From assembly GCF_025698545.1 (NCBI RefSeq), contig NC_068570.1, positions 9,858,001-9,922,000 of the forward strand: DNA of 64,000 nucleotides. The letters run 5' to 3'. Source of the DNA: Gossypium raimondii (taxonomy: Eukaryota; Streptophyta; Magnoliopsida; Malvales; Malvaceae). Numbering within the stretch: the stretch's first letter is position 1; every line of letters begins with the position of its first letter. The position numbers and the translations under genes are program-made. Under the pieces are notes generated by a model. That model was not told the origin of the DNA. It did not search any database and worked only from the letters and a program-made list of their open reading frames with translations. Below are positions 46,861 through 58,592 of this stretch, piece after piece.

Positions 46861-47170
46861 GATTGGAGATGACAGACCTTATCTCTCTGAAGTTACAGTA
46901 GAGCAGATCGCATCCAATCTGATCTCCCTGGTGTTGGAGTGGAGCAGACCAAAACAATGAATCTTGTCCCCTTGAAGTTGCAGCGAAAAAGATTGAAGCT
47001 ACAAGTCAAAACTCTCTGAAGTGAAGTGGAGTGGATCGAAGCGATAAGACACAGTGGATTGGAATAAAGCTACTTGAAAAGAGAAGCACCAGAATGAGTC
47101 AAGACTCGGCGAGACCGGGCAAAATTGGCCCTTTTGAAGTCTTTGCTCTGTTCTCGTTACACGACAACGA

Positions 47171-47185
47171 GCAAAGAGGGGCAGC
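47171..47185 (+). other. Polypurine tract
   Basis: GCAAAGAGGGGCAGC directly precedes the 3' LTR (TGTACAGG...). It is the purine-rich primer site for plus-strand synthesis. Confidence 0.75.
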
Positions 47186-49609
47186 TGTACAGGCCCAATT
47201 TTACCCGGACCTTAAACACCAAACACAAAACATAAACAGATTTAAAAACAAAAATCCCTAAGCCCAATAAAGCCCTAACCCAGCATTCAAACCAAACTAC
47301 CTAAAACTACCCAAAAGCCCAACAACCCGAGGCCTAATATCCAAACCCTAATGGCCCAAAATATCAAACCAAACAAGTCAAACCCTAGCGCTACAGTGCC
47401 GCGCCTAGGGTATTCAGACCTTTGGCCTTCTGGCCCCGCCACCTACCACCGCCATTCATCACGTCCCATCTGCCCCCTACTCTCTGCCTCTGTAGTCCAT
47501 CTTCAAGTACCTACAAACAAGCAAGGAAGTGACAACAACAATAGTAGAAAAATAGTAACACAAATCGGCTATAAAAAGCGAACGCTCCTCTTGTACCAAA
47601 GACTTTTTCGGACAACATTTGTAATACAAAAAGCAGATTAAAAAAGGAACAAAAGGTTGATTCCCAAATTTTTCTTTCTGCTTTTGTATATTCTCTTGTA
47701 TTTTTATTCTCTATTGTTTGTTTTTCTTTTATTATTCTTTAAAACACAAAAAAGCGAGCAAAACGAAAAGAGAAAGGAGAGTACCTACGGTTTCAAAAAT
47801 CCGTCGTGAAAACCCTTTAGGTCTTTGGATTCGGACCGAAAAGGGTACGAAAGGTCCCTCCTTTTTGGCTTGTTTGGTCAAGGATCGGGCCTTAAGGTGG
47901 AGGTCGAGAACGGGTTAAAACCCTTTTTCTCGCTCCGACCACCGTCCGTGTGATTTGAGCCTCGGCCATCGGAATGGCCGCTTCTTCGCGTGGGCCATGT
48001 CCGTCATTGGGAACTTTGAGGGAGGAGAGAAGAGTTTTTTTTATTTTGTTGAAATGAAAATGAAGCGAATAAAAAATTTGGTTTAAATCATCATTTTGAA
48101 ACGGAGCCGTTTGACCCCCTTGACCAGCGTGATCCGACCCACCTGTGGGGATCCGGCGTTTGCATAAAGGGGTTATTTGCGCAAGCCCCTCCCTTCGAAT
48201 TTGTAGCAATTGGGTCTTTCTTTTTTGTATTTTGGCCATTGAATTTACTAATAGTTTCATTTTGGTACAAGCTGAAACACCGTGATTGAGGGTTGGGAAT
48301 ATTTCCCAGTTGGTCCCCCGTCCTTTGAGCGTGTTTCATTTTGCCCCCGAGCCACCTTTGTTTATTTGCGATCCTGACCCCTAAATTTCGGTCCGTTTTT
48401 AATTCGGTCCTTAATCTATTTATTTATTTATTATTTTATTAAAAAGGGAAAACAAAATAATTTTATTTAATACTTCATTTAATATTATTTACTTACTTTC
48501 GTTTTTTATTTTCCTTTTTGGCCAACATTACATAGGTTTTATTTTATTTATTTATTCATCCTTTTATTTGATCCTTTTATTAATTTTGACTGTTTATTAT
48601 TGCAATCTTATTCTATTATTTATTTGTTATTTTCACGCATTTTTAATATTTAGATTTATTAGTATTGTAACTTCATTATTGTTATTGTGACATTATTACT
48701 TGCATTATTATTATTCATATATTGTCACTAATATTTGTTAGTTTTAATTTTGTATGTATATTTTAAGATGATGTATGTTATGACTTATCATTTACTCTTT
48801 CAATATTATATAAATATAGTTATCTTATGTTATTATCGTACTTTACATTATATGAAATAATTGTTTGCCTTCACATGATATTTGTATAAATTAAATTTAT
48901 GTCTCGTTAAATATTATACTACTCTTTTTTGGCTCAAAATTCAAAAAGAAAAATTTTCAAAAAATAAAATAACATTCTGTATTTAGGAATTCAAGAAAAT
49001 CGTACCCTAACTTACGGGGTTTCGATTTTCTTGAAAATTTGAATACACGAACCATTTCAATTAAAGTTTTAAATCTCACCGGGAATTAACAAAAAAATTT
49101 GTGTCCTAACTCACGGGACATAATCTTTTTATTAAAACCCGGGATAATCAAACTCTTTCAAAATAATTTTTTTTGGCATTTATTCTCGTATCGAGAATTT
49201 TAGATATCGTGTCCTAACTTATGGGATGTGATTCTTTTTCTCGAACAACGTGAAAATATGATTTTCTCCCTAAATTTATACAAGTTTTTTTTACAACAAG
49301 GATCGTATTTTGATTTTTTTTATTTTCGACATTAAGACATTAACTAATCAACTATGTACCAATTTTTGGGCGTTACGAGGGTGCTAATCCTTCCTCGTAT
49401 GTAATCGACTCCCGAACCTATTTTTTGAATTTCGTGGGCCAAACTCGTTGTTTTAATAAAATTAAATTTTTTATTAAAAACAACCATTTTTACGAGGTGA
49501 TCCGATCACATCCCATAAAAAAAAGGATCGGTGGCGACTCCAATTTTTGTTTTCATTTTTTTCAAAACCCAAGTCGACCCCGTTTTTCATAAAAAAAATG
49601 GTGTCAACA
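47186..49609 (+). repeat. 3' LTR of Ogre/Tat element
   Basis: It runs from TGTACAGGCCC to TGGTGTCAACA and matches the 5' LTR over its length. Many 1-3-base deletions occur in the GC-rich part (about 47580-48200) relative to the 5' copy, whereas the AT-rich half is nearly the same. TATA box at 47570-47577. The right target duplication CTGTT follows immediately. Confidence 0.93.
47570..47577 (+). promoter_or_regulatory. TATA box of 3' LTR
   Basis: GGCTATAAAAAGCG lies in the same place as in the 5' LTR. In the 3' LTR it could drive readthrough into the flank at 49610. Confidence 0.55.
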
Positions 49610-49803
49610 CTGTTCATTCCATAATAACTAATGTATATCTTATAACATTTTTGTAAAAAAGCAAGTGTAATATTAGCTTCTTTTCCATGTTTAAGGCTAG
49701 AAACTACATTTCTACGTATTGTCACCTTGGAAATTTCCATTTTTGGAAGTTGAAACGCAGTATAATATATATTTTTAGTTTAATGCACAATTTAGTTTTC
49801 GAA

Positions 49804-49987
49804 TCAGTGGCGAATCTATCGGCTTAAAAATTTTTAAAAATTGTAAATTAGTAAAAGTAAAATTATATTTTAGTCCCCTTAAAATTATAAAAATTCGGTT
49901 TAATCCTTTAAAGATTATAAAGATATAGACTATAAAAAATTAAAATTTCATTTAGGCCCCCTAAAAAATTGTTCTAGCTTCGCCCGT
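49804..49987. mobile_element. Short MITE (copy 1) in foldback left arm
   Basis: It runs from TCAGTGGCGAATCTA to TAGCTTCGCCCGT, a roughly 14-bp inverted terminal repeat. Possible 8-bp duplications are TTTTCGAA (49796-49803) and ATTTCAAA (49988-49995), six of eight matching. The AT-rich interior matches copy 2 at 58143 (for example AAATTAGTAAA.GTAAAATTATA). An 8-bp duplication would suit a hAT-type MITE. Confidence 0.75.
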
Positions 49988-50572
49988 ATTTCAAAGTATA
50001 TCGTTTTTTTTTCATTTTGGTCTTTGAATTTTTTTTTGTCTCATTTCAAGCTCTAACATTATTAGACATTCTTAATTTAGTCCATAATGTTATTAGACGT
50101 TCCCGATTTAGTCTTTTGGACATTAGAAAAATCTATTGAGATATCCAACCAATCGTATGCTGCCATAAGTCATACAATGATGTCATCATCCTGAAAAAAA
50201 AACATTAATAATCTTTAAAAATTAGAAAAAAAAATTATTTTGAAAATTGAAAAAGTATTAAAATTATTAAAAATAGAATAAAATTATAAAGTATATATAT
50301 GTTTTACTAAAGTTTACTAATTCTTTTTAAAAAATATATTATAAATTTTAGTATTTTTAAAATTTTATAAATCACATTTACTAGAATTTGAACATGAGAT
50401 CGTTGTCTCTTGAAAGGATATCACCTATTGATAATTGTTTTATAATTCAACCAATCAGAATTTATAATTGGTAGATCTTTTTAGGTGATAAATTGGTATA
50501 AGTATTTTTTTTCAAATTATTTAAATATTTTATTTAAATAATTTGAAAAAAAAAACACTTATCCAAACTTAT

Positions 50573-53221
50573 TGTAACCTCCCCAACCCAACCTAGATGT
50601 TAGACTCTAATTCGGGAGATTACATCGGTCATCGAGATGGCCTAGCAGAGTTGTCAAAGTTTATAAGACGGTCAATTTGAAATATTTGTTTATTTTTAAA
50701 GAAAACTTAGCATATCTTTAGTATAACACATGAGATTGAAAACTTAGTTAATTTTTCGATTTATTTACTACTCAATATTAATTTATAATTTAGCAGCGGA
50801 AAATGATATGTACTTAATTTTAGAAAAATCTATTTCTCATGCGTATTGATTAAAAATCGATCTTAAATTAAGTTAAATGTCATGCATGCTAAATAAACCC
50901 AAAACCTAACTCCTAAGTCTCATGTTACGGTTCAAAAATAAATAATACAATCTTTTAAAGAAAATGAAGAATATTAATGAAACTCTAAAATATTAAGAAA
51001 AACGAAACTAAGTTGAGTCCCTCCGGATGTCGCATTTACATCCTAACCTGGTGGGTTATCTAAAAGGAAGAAAATAAAATGAGGGTGAGCTATGAAGTTC
51101 AATGTGAGTCCATTCGTAAGAAAATCAGTGCAAACAACTTGTAGGACACATTAAATAATATCGCATAATATAATCATAATTAAACAACAGTTCAGAGTAT
51201 CGATTTTTCAATGCAACCATCATTAACAAATATCGGAACTCACAATAGCAGATAACAGAATAACCAAATTCCATATTTTCCCACATTATACATAGATATC
51301 CATGCATAACTATAACATAACAGAATTTCCAAAGTTGTATGCACATGATTTTGAAGATGCCATACAATTTTGGTTTAACAGAAAAGATCCTACCCCACCA
51401 CTGCACACCACAATGGGAGTTCCCCTAAACTCCCTTCTCTGATACACCGGGATGTGGATAAACCACTATTGATTTGCAGATAATAACTATCATTTGGATG
51501 TGGACACACAATAAGTTCCTGCAGTTAGAATCTGCTTCTGGCTGTGGGCTTACAGCAAAAAGCCCTACAGATGAAATATGCTTTTGACTATAGATTTTAC
51601 AGCATAAACCTGCTGTTGGAATATGCCTTTGGCTGTGGATACACAGCAATACTTGCAGAAGAAATTTGCCTTCGACTGTGGGTGCACAACAAAACTTATT
51701 ATTGTAGATAAACTGCCAGACTTCCTCCGATCACATCATCCCATCCCATACAATGCAATGCGACATATTTAATACAAATCATATATGGTAGCATTTAATG
51801 TACATGGAAAATCAGTAGCAAAATCATACTTTTCATGTATTCAAATTAACACTACTCTAGGGCATGTCATTCATATGATTGCAAGTATATAGATACAACA
51901 GTCATATATACTATTCATAGTTTATGCATGTATATATATGTTATTAATTTAATCAAGCAAGGCATGTATTCTAACATGTTTTATGTTATCAGAGGCTTAA
52001 TTGCACAAATTAAACATTAAAACGGTTCAATCATCAAACAGGGACTAATCTAAATAAATCATAAAAAATTTAGGTCAAAATTGTAAATTTTGTAAAGTAG
52101 GGGACAAAATTATAAAATCTAAAAAATAGGGGAAAAATTTTAAAATCTAAAAAATAAGGGCAAAACCATAAATTTTAAAAACAAGGGACACACGGCCATG
52201 TGATAGGCCGTGTGAAGGGTCCTATATCGTGTGAGAATTGAAAAACCTAGGGTTTCAAGGGGACATGATTGTGTGGGGGTTATGTGGTCCACATGGGTGG
52301 CCCACATACCCGTGCAACCCTATTTTGGGGCATAGTTTGCCCTGATTTGCTTGTAAAAGAACACATACCTATTACCGGAGTCTCGAGCGATGTCCTTTAC
52401 GTTCAAATCTGATCCAGAGTACCTAAATCGAGTCCTTCAAACGACATTTATATACAAGTTAACAATCGATTTCGAGATTCGTCAAAATTAATCAAGATTA
52501 TCAAAAGATTTGTTAAGAATTGTGATAGATTGACTAATTGATTTGAAAGATTAACATTGAATAGAAATTCTATCAAATTTGGGGTCTAGATTTTAGAATG
52601 GGATGTACTTACCAAACTTGATAGAATTACGGAGGCTATCAACGATGATTTCAATAATCAGTAGAGAATTGATTTATCGAGGATTGGTTTGATATCGAGA
52701 GTAAAAATTTTAGCAATAGAATAACCAATTTGATGAAAAGAAAAGGGGGAGAAAAGAAAGGAAAATTTAAAAGGAAAAGAGAGAGAATTCAAATGAATTA
52801 GAAAAGATATCAAAACCCTAGGGTAATTAGGATAAGATGAACTAAATACTTAGGGTTTTCAAATTTTAAGGGTTGCACGGTAAATTACCCAATTTTGGTC
52901 AAAAATAAAATGGAAATAGGGGTTTGGCATGACTTGAACCTAATTTGCAAAGGAGAAAGTGTAAAGACTTCACCATTTGAGCTACTACTCAGTCTTGTTA
53001 TGTTTTCACTCTAAATATTATTTATTCTAATTTGATTTTCATCCTAGGTTGCTGAAAATAAAAAGAGAAAAATGGAATAGGTATGGTTTAAACCTTGGAC
53101 CTCTAAGAAATATATAAGTTATTTAACCATCAAGCCTAAAGTTTATTTCTTATTTATTTATTTATTACAACTAACCTCCTATATTTTGAGGCATGACATT
53201 TATATATTTTGGGGTGTGACA
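50573..53221 (-). mobile_element. Long solo LTR (gypsy-type), 2.6 kb, near foldback centre
   Basis: It runs from TGTAACCTCCCCAACC to GGGGTGTGACA, flanked by CTTAT (50568-50572) and TTTAT (53222-53226), a duplication with one mismatch. The opening matches the family's terminal motif in reverse, so it is antisense. It contains a 45-bp minisatellite (51488-51710) and a small CACACG/CATGTG patch (52185-52320). No coding content; the minus-strand frames at 51125-51649 follow the repeat. Confidence 0.85.
51488..51710. repeat. About 45-bp minisatellite, 5 degenerate copies
   Basis: The core TGC(T/C)TT.(T/G)G.CTGTGG....ACAGCA recurs at about 51488, 51533, 51579, 51624 and 51667, with spacings of 45, 46, 45 and 43. 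Confidence 0.85.
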
Positions 53222-53275
53222 TTTATCACCTAATAAGAGTTATTAATTATAAATTCCAGTTGATTGAATTATAAA

Positions 53276-56078
53276 TGTAACAACCCGTTGTCGATGGTGT
53301 TGGAAACTGTAGTTTCGAGACCACAATTCCAACAAGTGAGTAAATATTTTAATATTTATTAAGGTCTATGGGGTTAAATTAGAGTCGTACTAAAATTTCT
53401 TAACGAAATTTTGAAGTTTAATTGGTTAATTAGTTAAAAATGACTAAACTAAAAAAGATTCAAAAGATGGTTTCTATTAATTACATGGATTAAATGGCTT
53501 TAGGAGTATTTATTAATGGGTTTTATGGTAATTATGTCATTCATAAATGTGGTGGACAATGATGGACATGATTTGGTTATTTTATAAGTTTATTGGCTAA
53601 AGGTAAAATTGTAATTAATTAAATAAACCTAAAATAAATCACTAAAATGATATATTAATCTTCTTCCTTTTTGCTTGTTTCAACAAAAAATACCATTGAA
53701 GAAGGGATTTGAAGTTTCGACTAGACTTGTTTCATTGCATGGTATGTGTTTGAGTCTCGTTTTTAATAATTTTTATGTTTTTGAACTCGTTTTAGCTTAA
53801 TCTACTTAGCCCGGGAATTAATTTGTAAAACTGTTAAAGGTTAGAGGTTTTTCCATGAACGAAATTGATGTGTTTGTGATAATAGGTGTAAGATAATTAA
53901 ATTTGGTTGTTAAATGACTATAAATTGTTAAATGGATTTTTATGAATGTAAGGTTTAGGGATTAAATTATTGAATTAAAAATTTTCATGTATATTGTATG
54001 AAATAATGGAAAAATGTAGATTATTTAAGCTTAGGGAAGAATCGGTTATCATGGGTTTAGGTTAAAAATGGTTAAATTTTAAGTTATAAGTTTAAGGACT
54101 AAGTTGTGAAAAGTTAAAATAGGTGGGGTAATTTAATAATTTCATGATAATATGAATTATAGATTTAATTGAATAATTGAGGTTATTTAAGGTACTTAAT
54201 TGAATGAAATTATTATTTAGATCAAGATACGCAACAACCGGACTTTAATCGAGGCAAAATTAATGTGTTGGATTAGTTTTTGACTTTGTTAAAACGATCG
54301 TGGTAGCGAGGTAAGCTCTTATGAATTATAATCTGATTAATTATAGCTTGATTTGATTATTTGTTATAATATGTTGAATATAAATTAGACTCGGATATAT
54401 CACGATGTTTTGAACAATTGATGGTTAAGTAATCCTGTTTGAATTTTAAGAATTTTTAGGATACAAATGACATGTCATTAGGATTATACAATTTCAGGTG
54501 CTGGTCTTGAATGTCCTACCGATAGCTATGGTCCTGCATTTCTTGCAGATTATCACAACTCGTGTGAGCAGCACTGTGTAGCAAACATTCTGACCCACAA
54601 CTTGTGTGAGTAGACCCATTTTATAACTTGTGTGAGCTCTAATGAAAATGAAATATTATGATTACATGAAAAGGCACACTATGTGTGAGTATTCCTGGGT
54701 ATCCGATGTAATTCTAGATGGTTTAACGGGTAAGAAAAGAATGAAGGAAAAGCATATATAATAACCTATTAATGCTAATGTTCATTTGAAAAGGTAAAAT
54801 AGGTATGAATTTATGAAATGTAATGAAAAAGAAAGGTATGGAATTTATTTCCTAGTATATGAGATGCTATGTTTTCATGATTTCTACTAACCATTTGAAT
54901 TATGGTGCATAGGAAAGTTTAATGTTAAATGATGAAATGAGCATGGTTGTACGGATTGTTAATTGATGTTCAATAAGTTGAAGTTTATCTTTTACGAACT
55001 TACTAAGCATTAAATGCTTATGTGGTTATTTTTCCTTTGTTTTGTAGATCATCGGAAGCTCAATTGGTTGAAACTTTGTCGGAGTCCTATCACACTATCC
55101 TTCGATCACTTTGGTAGTTTTGGGTTATTTTGATCTATGGTTATAAATGGCATGTATAGGGTTTAATGTCATTTATACTTTTATTGTGTTTTGGTTACTT
55201 TTGTAAATGGTTATATACATATATGGTATAGTTGGCTTGTACATGTTAAAAGCTATATGAATATGGTCATTTTTGATATGTTTAATTTGAATGGTGAAAT
55301 TGATTGACAATTGTTGTCATTAGGTAGCTATTTTACCTATGTTTTGTGTTTGAGATGTAGCATTATAGTTTTGTTCTTAATTGATTTTGTTATGGTATAA
55401 AATGAGGTGCCTTTGAATGGCATATTGGTTATAAGATTTAGGTTGATTGAATTGGTATGTTTATGAATATCTAAAGTGTGTTTAGGTCCATTGAATGTAT
55501 GTACAAATGGAGTAGCTTGTTGGGCAAGGTTTGGTTTTGAAATGACTTGTTTTATGAGCTAATTATGGAGCACACGGCCTAGGACACGAGCTGTCACACG
55601 GTCGTGTGTCTTAAAAAATTTGGGTGCAGGTTGGTCCACACGGGCACAGAGAGTTACACGGCCTGGCGACACGGCTGTGTGACCTTAAGCCATATAGTCA
55701 CAGAGAGTTATACGGACGTGTTGAGTAGTCACACGAGCGTGTGGATAGCCACACGGTCATGTTTGGAGTCACACGGTCTAAGCTATACCACACGGCCTGG
55801 CCACACGGTCGTGTGACCCCTGTTTTCACAAATTTTCATTTTTTTCTCAAAATTTTCTGATTTATTCAAGTTGATCCTCGATTACTTCAAACTTATTATT
55901 AGGACCCCGAATGCTCGGTTTAAGGCCCAAATGAGTATTATTTCCATGATTAAATTGTGTAATTGTTATTTACTTTGTAAGTTGAATTATTATTCTGTAT
56001 TGAAGTTAAACGTTCTGCTTTGTACGATAATGCTTCGTAACCCTAATTCGGTGACGGAGACAGGTTAGGAGTGTTACA
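53276..56078 (+). mobile_element. Long solo LTR (gypsy-type), 2.8 kb, in foldback right arm
   Basis: It runs from TGTAACAACCCG to TTAGGAGTGTTACA with perfect ATAAA duplications at 53271-53275 and 56079-56083. The foldback arm reads through when it is removed. Its first 60 bases are the reverse complement of the last bases of the LTRs at 18971 and 21934, so it lies in the opposite direction to them. A CACACG/CGTGTG array lies at 55570-55830. The ACTTGTGTGAG motif repeats at about 54550, 54600 and 54628. Confidence 0.92.
55570..55830. repeat. CACACG/CGTGTG palindromic array
   Basis: Blocks such as CACACGGTCGTGTG and CACACGAGCGTGTG recur in both orientations about 250-510 bases from the LTR end. 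That is the same place as in the LTR at 21934. The 70-codon frame 55604-55816 is repeat-derived. Confidence 0.85.
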
Positions 56079-56507
56079 ATAAAACTGTTCTTGTAGGTGG
56101 TATCCTTCCGAGAGACAATGATCTATGTTCAAGCTAGTAAATGTGATTTATAGAATTTTAAAATATTAAAATTTCTAATATTTTTAGCAAATTTTTATAT
56201 ATTTTTTAATTTTATGATTTTCTTTTCTATTTTTCATATTTTTAATAATTTTTTAATTTTTTAAATATTTTTTGGTATTTTTTTTATTTTTTTCATATTT
56301 TAAAAAGATTTTTTAAGTTCTTTTATATCACGACATGTGGTGGCATATGATTGATTGAATATCTCAGTTGTTAGTTTTTAATGTCCAAAGGATTGAATTT
56401 GAAACACCTGATGACTTTAGGGACTGAAGTGAACCAAAATAAACTTTAAAGACCAAAGTAAAAAAAAAAAAAGGGTATACTTCATGGACTAAAGGGTGCA
56501 TTAAGCC

Positions 56508-58142
56508 TATATTAAGCGGCAGGGCTGGACTTGTACTTTAGAGGTCAAAGAAACAGGTCTAAGGCTTTTGCTACACGGGGAATTTGAATCTTAGAGACTA
56601 ATCTAAATATATATATACAACATCCCTGTTTCCCAAAATTAAAGGCATTAAACACAGGGTGAAGCGTTCAAGAGAGCCAATGAGAAAGAGCATCTAACCT
56701 GTGGGAAGCTTCCAACAACAAAAGAACATATTGTTCTTAGTTTTTATCTATTGAATTGCCACAACAAGAGCTATCCGACAGTTTGCAGTAGTTGAGTTCA
56801 GCTTTTTCTAGTATCAAGTTCAGTTCATTCACAGCTTTTCAAAACCCTTCGCTATTCACTTAGATTTCCTTGACCCGTTTTTTTTGTATTGGCAATTGCC
56901 TAGATTTGTCATCTTTACGGAAGGCTCTTACATCTTTTCAAACCAGAAGCAAAACCCCAATTTGTGAAAACAATTATTACACAATAAATATACTAATTAA
57001 ATAGGTGTATTTGAGAGGAAGGGGTAGTAGTATTTGGCCACGTGGATATCACCTTTTTACAAACGTTATCGGTTTTGTTGGGTTTATTATACATGTGGGG
57101 TTGTCTTTTCTATTTTAGCTGTTTACTCTGATGACCTCATTATTTGAGTAGCGTAATCCAGTCTTATCATTATAGTTCACACTCGACAAAACAAATCAAA
57201 TCTCGGTAATTGTTTTTTTTAATTGAATTTTGAATACATAGGATTGTCGATCCTCCATTACAATTTACAAGACAACAACGTAACGAAAGATGTAATCACG
57301 AGTTTTTGTGATACTAGAATTTGCTTTGTTGAGCTCTACGTGTATGGAGTGATATAAATTGGATTGAGTCTAGTTCTACAAATAAGCTATGGGGCAAAAA
57401 ATAGTAAGAGTACTCGAATTGATATTTCAAGGCATTATTCGATATTTAGGTGATTAGGTCGGTAAATATTTCAAAAGAACGAGAATGAAGAACAGTAGAA
57501 ATAACTAAATGGCCATACCTTGGTGAGTCATGTGACTTTGATATTTACAAGTCATTGTGAGGCTACCTAGAGCTGCCCGAGCTATGCCTAGATCTAATTG
57601 CCATCTCTCATTGGTTGATATGTTTTCTCTCGCATTGGCATTTGTTCGTGTTAATGCTTTGTAGAAATTTCTTCCATTTATGGAGAGAAGTTGGGAGGAT
57701 GCCAAGTGTTAGTCTTTGTGCAAGTACTTGGGCTTGCAGTGCTAAGAGCCCGTGTGAGGCTTTGAGCCTAATCCCAGTTTGTCCGGGTCAAATTGCCTTT
57801 TAGGCATGAGTTTATTTTGGGTTCGCATGCTTTTTATTGAGCTATAACTTATTTCGGCTTGACCCCATTGTGTTGTAGTCTAGCAATAGTCGTTCATCCC
57901 CACTGATCTCGTACAGGATTCAAAGTGGCATGTGGAATCGCAATGATGCCTTTGTTCTAGAGGCTTTGTATTAAAGAAATTGAAAAGGTGAGTTCTATCA
58001 CTTAATGTGAGTATGTAGTAGTCATTTTTCGGAAAGAGGTTGTAATCATGAGAGTGGTAATCTATATCAACTTCGTTGATTTTGTTGAGTAACGAGATTA
58101 CATGTGCTAATAGGGTGTTGCCAAGTGTAATAAACTCATGGT
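56508..58142. other. Non-coding region, nothing firmly recognised
   Basis: Moderately AT-rich without a convincing frame. The part at 57500-57960 is less AT-rich and might belong to an LTR or internal leader leading toward the relic at 58573. No TG/CA ends or duplications were found. Confidence 0.5.
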
Positions 58143-58365
58143 CAGAGGCGAATCTAGGAGTTAGTAGGGCTGTCCCCTTAAAATGAAAAATTGCTATTAA
58201 CTCTTTAAAAAATTTTAAAATTTTAAATTAGTAAAGGTAAAATTATAATTTGGCCTTTCAAATTATAAAATTTTGATTTAATCCTTTAAAAATTATAAAA
58301 ATATAGAGTATTAAAAATTAAAATTTTATTCGATCGTCCCTAAAAATTTCTGAATTCGCCCTTAG
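58143..58365. mobile_element. Short MITE (copy 2)
   Basis: It runs from CAGAGGCGAATCTAGG to TGAATTCGCCCTTAG, an inverted terminal repeat matching copy 1 (49804). The interior shares AAATTAGTAAAGGTAAAATTATA and TTTAATCCTTTAAAAATTAT. No clear target duplication. Confidence 0.7.
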
Positions 58366-58592
58366 TTTGTGGTTTCCATGTATGCCTTAATTTTTTCTTC
58401 CAATACAAAACCATAGCTCTGCATTTCTTAGGGGAAACTAATTAAAAGGTAGTTTCGCTAAAATTGTGCTTCTTTATTTGACTCTTGTAGTTTCCTCTAT
58501 GTTTTTTCTTCTAATACCAAGTTAGTTTTTCTCTTTGTATCTTCATATTTTCTTCTTCATCTTCTGTTCTTGCTTTATTCTTTTCGTTCCGT
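58366..58592. other. Non-coding, pyrimidine-rich
   Basis: A TC-rich tract (TTTCTTCTTCATCTTCTG near 58548) precedes the short frame at 58593, resembling a 5' untranslated leader. No promoter motif is clear. Confidence 0.4.

Larger units (their letters stand above)
30037..49609 (+). mobile_element. Complete 19.6-kb Ogre/Tat-type Ty3-gypsy element
   Basis: Two related LTRs (30037-32487 and 47186-49609) bound the element, and perfect CTGTT duplications flank it at 30032-30036 and 49610-49614. In order it has PBS, leader, ORF1, an antisense nested solo LTR (2.5 kb), gag, protease, intron, RT-RNase H-second RNase H-integrase, a 2-kb 3' region with tandem repeats, and a polypurine tract. An extra ORF1 before gag, an intron between protease and RT, a second RNase H and a repeat-rich 3' untranslated region are the established hallmarks of Ogre/Tat elements. 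Without the nested LTR it is about 17.1 kb. Frameshifts and stops make it non-autonomous. Confidence 0.95.
49777..56507. mobile_element. Foldback element (long inverted repeat) with three nested insertions
   Basis: The left arm (49777 to about 50530) and right arm (about 50540-50572, 53222-53275, 56079-56507) are inverted copies. Left AAGGATATCACCTATTGATA and TATAATTCAACC match the reverse complement of right GTAGGTGGTATCCTT and GTTGATTGAATTATA. The outer tips AGTTTAATGCAC and GTGCATTAAGCC pair too. Removing one MITE and two solo LTRs leaves about 1.1 kb with almost no unique centre. There is no transposase, so it is a non-autonomous foldback or long-TIR MITE. No convincing outer duplication was found. 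Confidence 0.85.

Noticed and set aside
51425..51649. Minus-strand 74-codon frame with repeated Cys/His text
   Set aside because: It is derived from the 45-bp minisatellite inside a solo LTR.
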